NCBI GenBank assembly: GCA_937862885.1 | Contig: CALMEE010000136.1 | Location: forward strand, 62,001 to 126,000 | Reading direction: 5' to 3' | DNA length: 64,000 nt | DNA from: an uncultured Planctomycetaceae bacterium | GTDB lineage: Bacteria; Planctomycetota; Planctomycetia; Pirellulales; Pirellulaceae | Shown here: piece after piece, positions 37,605 to 45,785 of the stretch | Layout: the number at the start of each line of letters is the position of its first letter | Numbering within the stretch: the stretch's first letter is position 1 | The notes under the pieces: generated by a model | Database searches by the model: none | What the model was told of the DNA's origin: nothing | What the model saw: the letters and a program-made list of their open reading frames with translations, nothing else | Translations under genes and position numbers: made by a program

Positions 37605-37710
37605 GATGCAGGATTGATGCAAGCGGAACCTGTGAAGGTTCTTCTGAGTTTGCAGGAGGTTTGACAACCTCCACTACCCAAAGAACCTGATCAGGATAAT
37701 GCACTAACCC
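37605..37710 (+). promoter_or_regulatory. TPP (THI-box) riboswitch-like element without a downstream gene
   Basis: ACCTGATCAGGATAATGC (37685-37702) matches every fixed base of the TPP aptamer core ACCUGAUCnGGnUAAUnC. Upstream, in the expected order, are a stem-loop (GAACC/GGTTC, 37626-37641), CTGAG, a second hairpin (GGAGGTT/AACCTCC) and TACCC. The usual 5' GGGGUGC and the 3' CCnGCG are poor. The only gene ahead on the plus strand is hxlR-like, beyond the antisense thioredoxin gene. It may be a relic of a lost thiamine gene leader. Confidence 0.5.
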
Positions 37711-37940
37711 AATGCCGACAGGTCGGCACCGTGATTGATGTGATACACAGATTCGCCAATTACGAGTGCGGGTACTGATTTTACACCTGCTGCTGCGGCA
37801 TCACCGATCCGATTGCCGGACACGCCCAAATGGACGATCTCCACATCAAAACGGCTTGCGTCGAGCGCGGCGGCAACATTCTGCTCGGCATCCACACACA
37901 CTGGGCAACCAGCGTGATAAAAAACGGCTTTGGTTTTCAT
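37704..37940 (-). CDS. Small thioredoxin-fold protein with CPVC motif
   Basis: A 78-residue protein: VFYHAGCPVCVDAEQNVAAAL with a CPVC redox pair, then VKSVPALVIG with the cis-Pro of the thioredoxin fold, ending INHGADLSALG. Likely a cytosolic thiol-disulfide oxidoreductase. It is divergent from the HxlR-type regulator, which often controls such genes in response to electrophiles or redox stress. Its 3' end is overlapped by the plus-strand riboswitch-like element. Confidence 0.88.
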   Translation of the reverse strand: MKTKAVFYHAGCPVCVDAEQNVAAALDASRFDVEIVHLGVSGNRIGDAAAAGVKSVPALVIGESVYHINHGADLSALG

Positions 37941-38045
37941 GAATTCAACTCCTCAATACAGTAAGACAAAACGGACTGCACCACGCAATCCAACTGCATA
38001 ACATTTTCGAAATCGAAAACCGAATGACAAGAAGAGCACTTTCCG

Positions 38046-38068
38046 GTTACCGGGTACTTTTTGGTAAC
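38046..38068. promoter_or_regulatory. Candidate HxlR operator
   Basis: GTTACC, 11 bases, GGTAAC: a perfect 6-bp inverted repeat in the gap between the thioredoxin-fold gene and the HxlR gene, 40 bases before the latter's ATG. Position and symmetry fit an autoregulatory operator for a dimeric winged-helix repressor. Confidence 0.5.
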
Positions 38069-38107
38069 TGGTTGGTGGGACGCGATTGCCATGTTATCGT
38101 ATTTGGT

Positions 38108-38521
38108 ATGAGCAAACGAAACCAATCATCGGAAGCGCGAAATGGCAAACCGCCTGACCGTGATCCTGAAAGCATCGCAGCAAACCAATTTTCGAAGTCG
38201 GATTCCTTACGCTCGCCCTATCGCCGACTGGAGGACGTGGTTGGCTGCAAGTGGTCGGCAGCTGTATTGGCCGCAATTGGTCGCGGTGTAACACGGCCTG
38301 GCCAGATCGAGCGATTCGTTCCCGGAATTTCGCGCAAAGTGCTCAACGAACGATTGAAAAAGCTGTTGGATTTCCGGCTCATCACACGGACGGAGATTCC
38401 AAGCGCCGTGCCGCACACCGAATACGCGCTGACGGAAACAGGCGAACGACTCTGTCAAATCATTGAGAGCATCCGTGACTTGGACGAAGACCACAATAAC
38501 CAAGTCACAGACAACCCCTGA
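38108..38521 (+). CDS. HxlR family transcriptional regulator
   Basis: The winged-helix block GCKWSAAVLAAIGRGVTRPG, then GISRKVLNERLKKLLDFRLI and TEYALTETGERL, is diagnostic for HxlR. ATG 38108 is preferred; codons from 38024 overlap the operator-like repeat. There is one Cys in the conserved N-terminal GCKW position, used for redox sensing in some relatives (YodB, HypR). Inferred target: the divergent thioredoxin-like gene. The N-terminal 30 residues are a charged extension. Confidence 0.9.
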   Translation: MSKRNQSSEARNGKPPDRDPESIAANQFSKSDSLRSPYRRLEDVVGCKWSAAVLAAIGRGVTRPGQIERFVPGISRKVLNERLKKLLDFRLITRTEIPSAVPHTEYALTETGERLCQIIESIRDLDEDHNNQVTDNP

Positions 38522-38817
38522 TTGAAAAATGGCAATAAATAGGCGTTGATGTAAAGCTAGGCGTTTCTTAATCGATCCGAATGAAACCGGAGAGTTGTCG
38601 TTTGCTCTGCGAACGACGACAGATTTTCCTGTTGCATCGCGAAAGAAATCGCCAAAAAAAGTCCATTGTCGCTTGAACGCTCCGATGGACTGTTAGGCCA
38701 TAATCTTACACGGTCGGAGAAACATAATCCAACAGCGCGAATGGCCCGAGTATTCAGAACGATCGAGGGTTACTCTAACGGGCAGTTTCCACCGACAAAT
38801 TTTGGTGATCGAGTTCG

Positions 38818-39297
38818 TTAATCTGTCGCGCGAACGTGTTTGCCGTCAAGGAATTTAATCCACTCGCCCTCGTCGGTTTGTAGCTCGCTGGTGAACAGCC
38901 AAGTGTTTTCGTCGATGATCTCAATCGTGTCGCGATAGTTACCGATTCCGCTGCCGTCGAATTTTGGGCCTTGAGAGTTGAGCGGCAAGCGTTTACCTGT
39001 GGCGTCAAGCTCGCCATGATAGGGCCAGATCATCGACATCATGCTCCCGACAAAGGTGCCGACAAACTGGTTTTTGGTCGTGTCAAAGCCCACCGTCATC
39101 AGACTGCCCCAAGGCCCACTATCGGGCGTTTCTCCCGAACTTTCTGCCAGCAACCACATCCCACCCAACATGCGACAAGTCATCTTGCCCGCGGTCACCG
39201 ACTTCGAACCATCAGGCATAGTGCATTCATGATCAAAATTCCAATTACCCACGAGTTGGGCCAACCACTGATGTTCCGCTTGAGGTGTTGCAAACAT
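38818..39297 (-). CDS. DUF1579 family protein
   Basis: From ATG 39297 (MFATPQAEHQWLAQLVGNWNF) the 159-residue protein shows the DUF1579 pattern: LVGNWNFDHECTMPDG, MLGGMWLLAES, SLMTVGFDTTKNQFVGTFVGS and WIKFLDGKHVRA. It is a lipocalin-like beta-barrel of unknown function. Such genes commonly accompany SRPBCC and ArsR genes, which here lie divergently 212 bases away, sharing the regulatory gap. Confidence 0.88.
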   Translation of the reverse strand: MFATPQAEHQWLAQLVGNWNFDHECTMPDGSKSVTAGKMTCRMLGGMWLLAESSGETPDSGPWGSLMTVGFDTTKNQFVGTFVGSMMSMIWPYHGELDATGKRLPLNSQGPKFDGSGIGNYRDTIEIIDENTWLFTSELQTDEGEWIKFLDGKHVRATD

Positions 39298-39457
39298 GAC
39301 AATTCTCCAAAAATGGGTTTGTTTAAAATTGTATAACTTGGAATAGCGTAAGTATGTTGGCGAACGCCTCCCATCGTCGAACAAGCAACGCCGTTTTCGA
39401 CGAACTTGCCGAACTTTTTTATTTACCGCTTGATGGGCAACGGTAGGCATGATAACA

Positions 39458-39475
39458 TGCAACCTTTTAGTTGCA
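39458..39475. promoter_or_regulatory. ArsR-type operator
   Basis: TGCAACCTTTTAGTTGCA is a perfect 6-6-6 inverted repeat 34 bases before the SRPBCC start and in the shared gap with the DUF1579 gene. Similar TGCAAC-AT-rich-GTTGCA repeats are typical upstream of ArsR-SRPBCC operons. Confidence 0.7.
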
Positions 39476-39509
39476 CAATAGGGGTCGTAGAATAAAGGGC
39501 CAGTAAACG

Positions 39510-39974
39510 ATGGTTATTAGCAACACGGACCGAATCGAAAAGCAAATTGAAATCGCGGCGTCCGTTTCACGTGTGTGGCGGGCATTGACCGATTATCGCG
39601 AATTTGGCCAATGGTTTCGCGTGAATCTGGAGGGCCCGTTTGTCGTGGGCGAGATCCTTCGCGGGCAAATCACGTATCCCGGATACGAGCACGTGACGAT
39701 GGAAGTTTTGGTTGAAGCGATTGAACCTGAGCGGCGGTTTGCCTTTCGCTGGCGTCCATACGCCGTTGATCCTAACGTGGATTATTCTCACGAACCGAGG
39801 ACGTTGGTTGAATTCACACTTGCGGCAACGGGCAATGGCACATTGGTACGAGTTGTCGAATCCGGTTTTGATCGCATTCCAGCCCATCGACGAGACGAGG
39901 CATTCCGCATGAACGAGAGTGGCTGGGCGGCCCAAGTGAAAAATATCAAAAACTATGTCGAATCAAGTCCGTAA
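39510..39974 (+). CDS. SRPBCC (AHSA1-like) protein
   Basis: A START/AHSA1-fold protein of 154 residues: IEIAASVSRVWRALTDYREFGQWF, FAFRWRPYA and a C-terminal NESGWAAQVKNIKNYVE helix. The fold binds hydrophobic ligands; the ligand is unknown. It overlaps the ArsR gene by 20 bases, so expression is coupled. The operator-like repeat lies just upstream. Confidence 0.92.
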   Translation: MVISNTDRIEKQIEIAASVSRVWRALTDYREFGQWFRVNLEGPFVVGEILRGQITYPGYEHVTMEVLVEAIEPERRFAFRWRPYAVDPNVDYSHEPRTLVEFTLAATGNGTLVRVVESGFDRIPAHRRDEAFRMNESGWAAQVKNIKNYVESSP

Positions 39975-40311
39975 GATGTCGCAACGGATTGCGGCTGATG
40001 AAACCGCCACAAAGTTCGCAGCTCTGGGAGATCGCACGCGATTAGAATTGTTGGTCAAGCTGGGCCGAGAAGGTCCGCAATCGATCAAACAGTTAAGCGA
40101 GGGCTTCAGCGTAACTCGCCAGGCAATCACCAAACATTTGCATGTCTTGCTGGCGGCCGAATTGGTGGAAGAACGGGTAAGTGGGCGCGAGCATCGCTTT
40201 GGCGCCAAGCCGCAATCGCTGCTCGACTTGCGCCATTCGCTCGATATGATTTCGCAGCAATGGGATGATGCCTTAGCTAGACTCCAGCGATTTGTGGAAG
40301 AGAACGATTAG
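39955..40311 (+). CDS. ArsR family transcriptional repressor
   Basis: A winged-helix repressor of 118 residues: FAALGDRTRLELLVKLGREGPQSI, the recognition helix SVTRQAITKHLHVLLAAELV and wing GREHRFGAK. There are no Cys or His pairs for metal binding, so it is a non-metal ArsR as usual for the SRPBCC-linked group. The overlap with the preceding gene and the repeat at 39458 suggest autorepression relieved by a ligand. Confidence 0.93.
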   Translation: MSNQVRKMSQRIAADETATKFAALGDRTRLELLVKLGREGPQSIKQLSEGFSVTRQAITKHLHVLLAAELVEERVSGREHRFGAKPQSLLDLRHSLDMISQQWDDALARLQRFVEEND

Positions 40312-40551
40312 GTGCCTGAGCCTAGCCCTTGATTCCATCGCAATGGTGGAATATGAACGATCGATTCAGGTTTTGCTCAACGGCAGTAGTTACTTAGTCA
40401 TTCTTGTTTGCGGGGCCGAAGTCTTTGTGACCCGCTTGAAACATCACAAAGAGTGGCAAGGATTGAACTATGTTAAATTACTAGCGGAGCATGATTTGTA
40501 TCAGCGTTGTGATTTAGGTCGCGACCTTACACGATCAAATGGTTCAGGTCG

Positions 40552-40638
40552 TTACACGAACCAATAGTTCAGTACAAAAATACCAGCGACCAGTGACAAG
40601 ATTAGTTTGATGATCTGCGAATAGACCTGACTTTGCAT
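40552..40638 (-). CDS. 28-residue single-helix membrane peptide
   Basis: ATG 40638 follows a strong ribosome site (GGGGGAG, seven bases away). The product has a short polar start (MQSQVYSQ), a hydrophobic helix of about 18 residues (IIKLILSLVAGIFVLNYW) and stops at TAA 40554-40552. A consensus TTGACA lies about 50 bases upstream on the same strand. Such small membrane peptides are often missed. The function is unknown. Confidence 0.5.
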   Translation of the reverse strand: MQSQVYSQIIKLILSLVAGIFVLNYWFV

Positions 40639-40827
40639 TTGAAATCTCCCCCGAAAATTTGGTGTAACACTTTACCTAGCTGTCAAAACGCGTCCCAAAA
40701 GGCGGTGTTTGCTGGCTAAAAATCGAAAATCGAAAAAAAGTAATTGAAGTTTTTCTAGCTGCGGATAAACTAAAGTTGTTGATACAAACGTTTCTCCTCA
40801 TTGGAAAATGTGAGCAGGAGGGCAGTG

Positions 40828-40863
40828 ATGTTAGATCCACCATACATGGACTGTCGAGAGTGA
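40828..40863 (+). CDS. 11-codon leader-like ORF
   Basis: AGGAGG six bases before ATG 40828, then MLDPPYMDCRE and TGA. The ribosome site is among the best in the window, yet the ORF is tiny and followed 55 bases later by a terminator, which suits a leader peptide. Confidence 0.35.
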   Translation: MLDPPYMDCRE

Positions 40864-40917
40864 TGCTCGGAAAGCTTCATTCTCCGAACTTTGCAACTTC
40901 AAACCTAACACTTTCTT

Positions 40918-40949
40918 AAACGCCCGCGTTACTCTGGACGCGGGCGTTT
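40918..40949 (+). terminator. Strong hairpin terminator
   Basis: AAACGCCCGCGT, 8-base loop, ACGCGGGCGTTT: a perfect 12-bp stem. The A-run before and TTT after allow bidirectional function, although the T-tract is short (TTTGTGCTTCTTG). Confidence 0.8.
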
Positions 40950-41255
40950 GTGCTTCTTGCTTGGAAGAAGCCTCTACTGACCCTGCCACTGAACGCATGA
41001 AATCGCTTCCGGCCTATCGCTGTTGAGTAGGCAACAACTCGGCCGGGAAATTATTGATTGCGTCTCGTGTTATGCAGCCAAGCGAGATTGGTCTTGCTCA
41101 GGGGACAAGAAAAATGTATGGACGCTAAAATATTTTTAGCCCGCGCCCTAAACCAACAGTTTCCACATATTTCTCGGGTTTTCGTAAGATTTGTTAAGCA
41201 TTGGTTGCACGAGAGACTGGTGACAAGCGTAAAAATCTATCCATTCGGACGAACG

Positions 41256-42146
41256 ATGCACAAACTCATTGGGTTGACTTTTCTGATTGCGGTGACTTTC
41301 GGGTGCAAACCGCTTCAGGTAAATAATTTGCAAGATCGCCTGCAACCGTCAAATGATCGCGATTGGAACGTTGACATGAGTATGCTGCCAACTGCGGAAG
41401 TGGTGGGGCGACACATTGTCCTCAAAAATGTTCGAGATTGCATTTATGCAACTGAGCAAGACTTCGTGATTCGCTATTTTGACAAGTCATTTGACTTGGA
41501 TCAAATTCAATCCGTCGATTTTATTTTGGTCCCGTTCAAAAACCCCATGATCGCGCACACCATGTTGAGTTTTGAACTTGATAACGGCGACTATATTTCA
41601 GTGTCCGCCGAGATTCGGACTGAAAAGGCGGAAAAATATTCGCCCATGCTTGGTATTAGCAATCAGTTTGAGCTGATTTATGTTGTGGCTACCGAACGCG
41701 ATTTGATCCGCTTGCGTACGCATCATCGTGATGCCGATGTCTACATTTACCCTACGGTTGCGACTCCTGAACAATCGCAGGCTTTATTCATGAGCATCTT
41801 AGAACGCATCAATGGCCTGCAACAGACTCCAGAATTCTATCACACGTTTAAAAACAATTGCACCACGAATATCTACGAACATGTCACGCAACTTCAACGC
41901 GAACAATCGATTGTAAATGTTCTCCAATATAACTGGCAAATTCTGTTGCCGGGTTTTACTGATCGATTGGCGTATGACCAGGGCTTGCTGAGAACCAATG
42001 TTTCGTTTTTGGAAACCAAACGCTTAGCATTGGTGAATGACCTGGCGCACATTCATTACGATGATCCCCACTTTTCGCAAAAGATCCGTTCTCGACAACA
42101 GGCGATGTTGGGTTTGGATTCTGCAGATGAGATCATGATCCGGTAA
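41256..42146 (+). CDS. DUF4105-like lipoprotein
   Basis: ATG 41256 opens a lipoprotein signal (LIGLTFLIAVTFGC, lipobox Cys about residue 17). The domain then shows features of DUF4105 / Lnb N-terminal periplasmic proteins: NDRDWNVDMSMLPTAEV, HTMLSFELDNGDYISVSAEIR, LIYVVATERDLIRLRTHHR and FKNNCTTNIYEH with a probable catalytic Cys (about 202). Some relatives are thought to be papain-like hydrolases or lipid-linked enzymes. The frame is open to 41058, but those residues lack family features. Confidence 0.85.
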   Translation: MHKLIGLTFLIAVTFGCKPLQVNNLQDRLQPSNDRDWNVDMSMLPTAEVVGRHIVLKNVRDCIYATEQDFVIRYFDKSFDLDQIQSVDFILVPFKNPMIAHTMLSFELDNGDYISVSAEIRTEKAEKYSPMLGISNQFELIYVVATERDLIRLRTHHRDADVYIYPTVATPEQSQALFMSILERINGLQQTPEFYHTFKNNCTTNIYEHVTQLQREQSIVNVLQYNWQILLPGFTDRLAYDQGLLRTNVSFLETKRLALVNDLAHIHYDDPHFSQKIRSRQQAMLGLDSADEIMIR

Positions 42147-42313
42147 ACCATTGGCTTACCCATGGCCAGCGAGATTGCGCGATGCCAACGCTGCTCCCTC
42201 ACTTGGTGCAGAATCATATTGCAGCCGAAACGGAAAGGCGGCGAGGGAGCCTTAAACAGCTTATGCAAATTCGGCACGTGCGCGGAGACAAATCCACTAC
42301 GCGACCGCGAATG

Positions 42314-42664
42314 CTAACCGCGTTTTTTCAGCAACTGGTTGACGAGTTCTTTAAAACATTCCGTCGTCAAACCCATGTTCGCTGAGGTGCGAGCACAAAG
42401 CAACTTTTCTTCCTCAGATAGCTTGCCGTCTGCGGCCATCATCAGGATCAACTCTCGCAATAACTCAACCCGCAATTCGTGAGTCGGAGGCAAGTTGATG
42501 GCGATGCCACCTGAGGCAACTCCCGCCATCGCGGTTTCGAATTCATCTCCGGAAATCTCCCAGCGTTCCGCAAAGCCGACCAGGTAATGAATTTCTTCCT
42601 CCGTAAACTTACCGTCTACAGCGGCCATGTGAACGAGGTTATGAAATAGTTCAATTTTATCCAT
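42314..42664 (-). CDS. TerB-like tellurite-resistance domain protein
   Basis: A 116-residue helical protein with two acidic loop motifs, AAVDGKFTEEEI and MAADGKLSEEEKLL, typical of TerB/DjlA-N domains that bind divalent ions. No other ter genes are nearby, so tellurite resistance should not be inferred; stand-alone TerB proteins probably act in membrane-stress signalling. Preceded by its own gap and likely a single transcript. Confidence 0.85.
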   Translation of the reverse strand: MDKIELFHNLVHMAAVDGKFTEEEIHYLVGFAERWEISGDEFETAMAGVASGGIAINLPPTHELRVELLRELILMMAADGKLSEEEKLLCARTSANMGLTTECFKELVNQLLKKRG

Positions 42665-42784
42665 GCCTCCAGTTTAACCGATTGTCGAGGCATGAGAAAG
42701 AAGACGGCAAGTGTGGTCGTAATAAGCCAAAGTCCAATCGGACTTTCTCAAAAGGAGGCAGACCCTTTGGAGGCGAGGCAAGAA

Positions 42785-44515
42785 TTAACGCATTTTTGGC
42801 CAGCGTTCCGTGTCTTTCGGAATTTGCTCCTCTAAACGACTAATGATTGGCATTTCGTCCGCTAGAACGGCCAACACTTCGTTAATATGCAAACTGAATT
42901 CACGGTCGAGGCTGGCAACTTCAGAAGTCACTACGCGATCCAATTCGTCACTCAAACCGCGGGCATGTTGTTGTCGAATTCGTTCACTTGAGTCGTTGAT
43001 GGCTTGCGCGAAGAGTTGTCCCAAATCCGATCGCAGGCGCATCGTCGGCTTCGCAATACTGCCGTTCAGTTCAATGTCGACTGTGATTTCGTCTAACTTA
43101 GCCAACTGCTCATCGATCACTTTGCGGGTTGCCTGATCTCCCATCTGAGCGTGAATTTGTTCGAGTGTGATTGCAACATTCTTTTTTTGCATTTGCAGCG
43201 ATCCAGAAATCTGATCGCCAGTGCATTTCAAATCCATCACAACAGCTAGATCGCAAGGCGCAAGGTTGAACTGTAAATATTCAGCGATTCCCAAGGTACT
43301 GGAGTCGACCTTGATGCTAGGAATCTGCAAATTAAATGTATCCTGAGGTATGGCTCCTCGACGGTCTAATGTCGCATCCAGGACAATTTCAGTTTCCGCA
43401 CTTCCTCTTAACTGGATTCGCAGAGGGCGCGTATGAAGGTTGGGATTCGTTGAGGCATCGTACAACTCACCGTAAAAACTGAAGTTGGTCGACGCCAGCC
43501 GACCGTAGCCATTCAAATTTATTTTTTCGAACACAATCCGTGGTTGCTGGCGAAAAAGTACATTATGTCCCCGCCCTTTGATCGGCAAGAAATCAGCTTC
43601 TGGATCAGGCAATTTATCTCGGAACCAATGGATCCACGACACAAACTCTTCGACCAAATCGGTTGACTGGTCTGTCAACAGTAACTCGCTGAGGTGACGA
43701 CCATCAACAGAGTTTGACGTTCGCGTATTTGCTTCGATCAGTTGCCGATCCCGTTTCATCGCCGCGTCGATGAGACGCTGATCTGCCTCAAATTGAGTCT
43801 TAAGCGAATGCACATTGCCGCGTCGTTCCTCAATTGATTTGCGCAATTCTGAGATCTCGATGATCATGTCGCGGTATCGATGCACATCACGCAGCGGATT
43901 ATTGGAAATCAAAGATACGGATTTTTCGCATTCGCGCACGGCATGCTGAATTGCAAACGCTTCTTCACGCAGTTGTCGAAAATAGCGATCCCATTTGCTC
44001 CGTACTTCGTGTACTGTTCTTGCCGCTTGGAATCGGTCGTCAGAAATTTGCAGCAGTTTTGAACTTGAATTAGCTGAGACATCTGGGATCCCATTGAAAC
44101 TCTGATTAATGACTTCGATTTCGCGTTTGTGTTCCGGTTGTGCTCGAATCGTTTGCATCTGCAAGCGTCCAGAGCGTGCACGCGGAGTTCCGAATTGAAT
44201 CTGCTCCAAGGTCGCATCCTCAATCACGAATTCGCGATGGAGCAGGCGTTTTGGATCTAATTGAATGGAAGCGGCCCGGACTTGTAAAAGATTAGACATC
44301 GGACTTTTTGGGTTGGATATCTCCACCTGATAAAGGAAGATTTTGCCTTCGCGCAAAGAGAAATCGACCGTGTCAATCTCAACTTTGGCTCCAGTCATCG
44401 CCTGTAACGAATGAATCAGGCCGATCTTCAACAGCGGACGGCTGCCAACCCAAATGAGCAGTAGCAGGAACAGGAGTAATCCCAAGCGGCTAAGTACGCG
44501 GCGCCATTTTTTCAT
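42785..44515 (-). CDS. TIGR03545 family AsmA-like membrane protein
   Basis: One N-terminal membrane helix (LLLFLLLLIWVGSRPLL) is followed by AsmA/DUF748-like beta-rich sequence (VEIDTVDFSLREGKIFLYQV, LQVRAASIQLDPKRLLHREFVI) and a long coiled-coil middle (about 170-270). It closely follows the pattern of TIGR03545, always paired with TIGR03546. The start codon overlaps the stop of the upstream TIGR03546 gene by four bases. Likely role: envelope lipid or protein handling, by analogy with AsmA. Confidence 0.82.
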   Translation of the reverse strand: MKKWRRVLSRLGLLLFLLLLIWVGSRPLLKIGLIHSLQAMTGAKVEIDTVDFSLREGKIFLYQVEISNPKSPMSNLLQVRAASIQLDPKRLLHREFVIEDATLEQIQFGTPRARSGRLQMQTIRAQPEHKREIEVINQSFNGIPDVSANSSSKLLQISDDRFQAARTVHEVRSKWDRYFRQLREEAFAIQHAVRECEKSVSLISNNPLRDVHRYRDMIIEISELRKSIEERRGNVHSLKTQFEADQRLIDAAMKRDRQLIEANTRTSNSVDGRHLSELLLTDQSTDLVEEFVSWIHWFRDKLPDPEADFLPIKGRGHNVLFRQQPRIVFEKINLNGYGRLASTNFSFYGELYDASTNPNLHTRPLRIQLRGSAETEIVLDATLDRRGAIPQDTFNLQIPSIKVDSSTLGIAEYLQFNLAPCDLAVVMDLKCTGDQISGSLQMQKKNVAITLEQIHAQMGDQATRKVIDEQLAKLDEITVDIELNGSIAKPTMRLRSDLGQLFAQAINDSSERIRQQHARGLSDELDRVVTSEVASLDREFSLHINEVLAVLADEMPIISRLEEQIPKDTERWPKMR

Positions 44516-45030
44516 GGAAGTCCCTCGACGCGGGCTACAACGTCTCTCGAAACGATGAAGCGGTAAACCCGATTCTGTTTAATCATTCGATCAAAATAGG
44601 GGCCATAAGCCCGAATAAAGATGTACGACAAGCGATAACACGGATAAAAAAGAATTAGTGCCAAAATTGTATTGCCCATCACGGCAGTGTTGCTAAAACC
44701 TGTCCACGGAATGAGGGGTAGGTCGTATACCGCCAACCAAAACGGCTCTAATTTCTCCGACGTCAAAACCAAGGCTCCGAGTTTTTGTGTTAGGCCATCC
44801 AACAAATAGCTGACACCCGCGAAGGCAAGTGATGAAAACAAGCCTGACCATAAACTGGACATCGAAATAAATAGAGCGATTACCAAGACCGGAAAAATCA
44901 AGGTGTCTTTGGGAATGAGCCCGATGCACATTCCCAGCGCACATCCCAGTGCCCATGGATTCCATAATTCCCGTTCAAAACCTTGTCGCTCGTGATTCCC
45001 CGGCCTACGTAGCCGAATGTTCAAAGCCAT
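44512..45030 (-). CDS. TIGR03546 family (DUF2062-like) membrane protein
   Basis: The 172 residues hold about four membrane helices and the family motif NPWALGCALGMCIGLIPKDTL, resembling DUF2062. Next comes LWSGLFSSLAFAGVSYLLDGL and a C-terminal basic tail. It overlaps the following TIGR03545 gene by ATGA, the conserved arrangement of this pair. Function unknown. Confidence 0.88.
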   Translation of the reverse strand: MALNIRLRRPGNHERQGFERELWNPWALGCALGMCIGLIPKDTLIFPVLVIALFISMSSLWSGLFSSLAFAGVSYLLDGLTQKLGALVLTSEKLEPFWLAVYDLPLIPWTGFSNTAVMGNTILALILFYPCYRLSYIFIRAYGPYFDRMIKQNRVYRFIVSRDVVARVEGLP

Positions 45031-45198
45031 GAGCTAAATTCCTTAATCTAGATAGGGACGCCTCAGCCAAACTGTTTGCCAGCTGCGATTGATTCCAAAC
45101 CGGCCAAACTACTTGGAGCAAAAACTAACTCTTTTGACACGCGAAAAGGAGATCTCTCGTCCTTTTTTCCAAACTTGAACAACACGCAGTTGTGCCGT

Positions 45199-45228
45199 TG
45201 TGCATACGTCCTTTGTGCATACGTCCTT
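45199..45228. repeat. 15-base tandem repeat, two exact copies
   Basis: TGTGCATACGTCCTT occurs twice in succession. Probably replication slippage. Confidence 0.9.
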
Positions 45229-45529
45229 CCCAGGGAGCCGACGAACGTTTATCCGCGAAGATCACATTGAACGCTTCGCCTTGGAACCAATTCAATTTCT
45301 CCTCGATCGAATGACAACTCTCGTCAGCGTTTTTTTTGATTCTTAATGCGCTCGTCAATCAAATCTACAAGGTTCGAACGCCACGAGTATGCGTATCGGT
45401 TTCGCGGCACCGGTTTTCAGGAGCTGACCTATTCCAACCCAATTCTTGTCCGCATCTCTGCGGAACATGCCTCTAAAGTTTATGCAATCATTACACTTTA
45501 CTGGCATTTCATCGACTAATTGTCGGACC

Positions 45530-45785
45530 TTTCTTTAACGCGCACAGCAAAGCTCGCTGATCTCACTTTCATTGGTAACAAACTTGAGAAGTCTTGGTTG
45601 CAAACTGGCGAGACTGCGCAATTTGGTTGGAATGCTGGCGGCAAATTCTTGAATGCTAACCAAGCGGCCCAGGCTAAATACTCATGACTAATGTAGGCTT
45701 CAAAACACAAACCGTTGATTTTTCGAAGAATCACGGCGTCTGAGTTGCGACAATGCGGCCAGTTGGTTGACACTGTTTAGCGGCG
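45530..45785 (-). pseudogene. Possible relic of a leucine-rich-repeat gene
   Basis: In different minus-strand frames one reads VNQLAALSQLRRRDSSKNQ and, after stops, LGRLVSIQEFAASIPTKLRS with LASLQ. Both have the leucine spacing of LRR units, as common in planctomycete LRR proteins, but are separated by stops and frame changes. No start or ribosome site remains. Confidence 0.35.

Larger units (their letters stand above)
40744..40949 (+). ncRNA. Candidate small transcript with leader ORF and terminator
   Basis: TTGAAG (40744) and TAAACT (40766) with a 16-base spacer could be a promoter. A short RNA would then run to the strong terminator at 40918-40949. It contains an 11-codon ORF with a strong ribosome site. 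No homologous RNA family is recognised. It may be an sRNA, or an attenuator for the DUF4105 gene 300 bases downstream. Confidence 0.4.

Noticed and set aside
40292-40567. 91-codon ORF after the ArsR gene
   Set aside because: It overlaps the ArsR end, has a GTG start without a ribosome site and no family pattern; translation from the internal ATG 40343 is possible but unsupported.
45360-45380. GGTTCGAA resembling a tRNA T-loop
   Set aside because: The flanking bases do not form a T stem or any cloverleaf.
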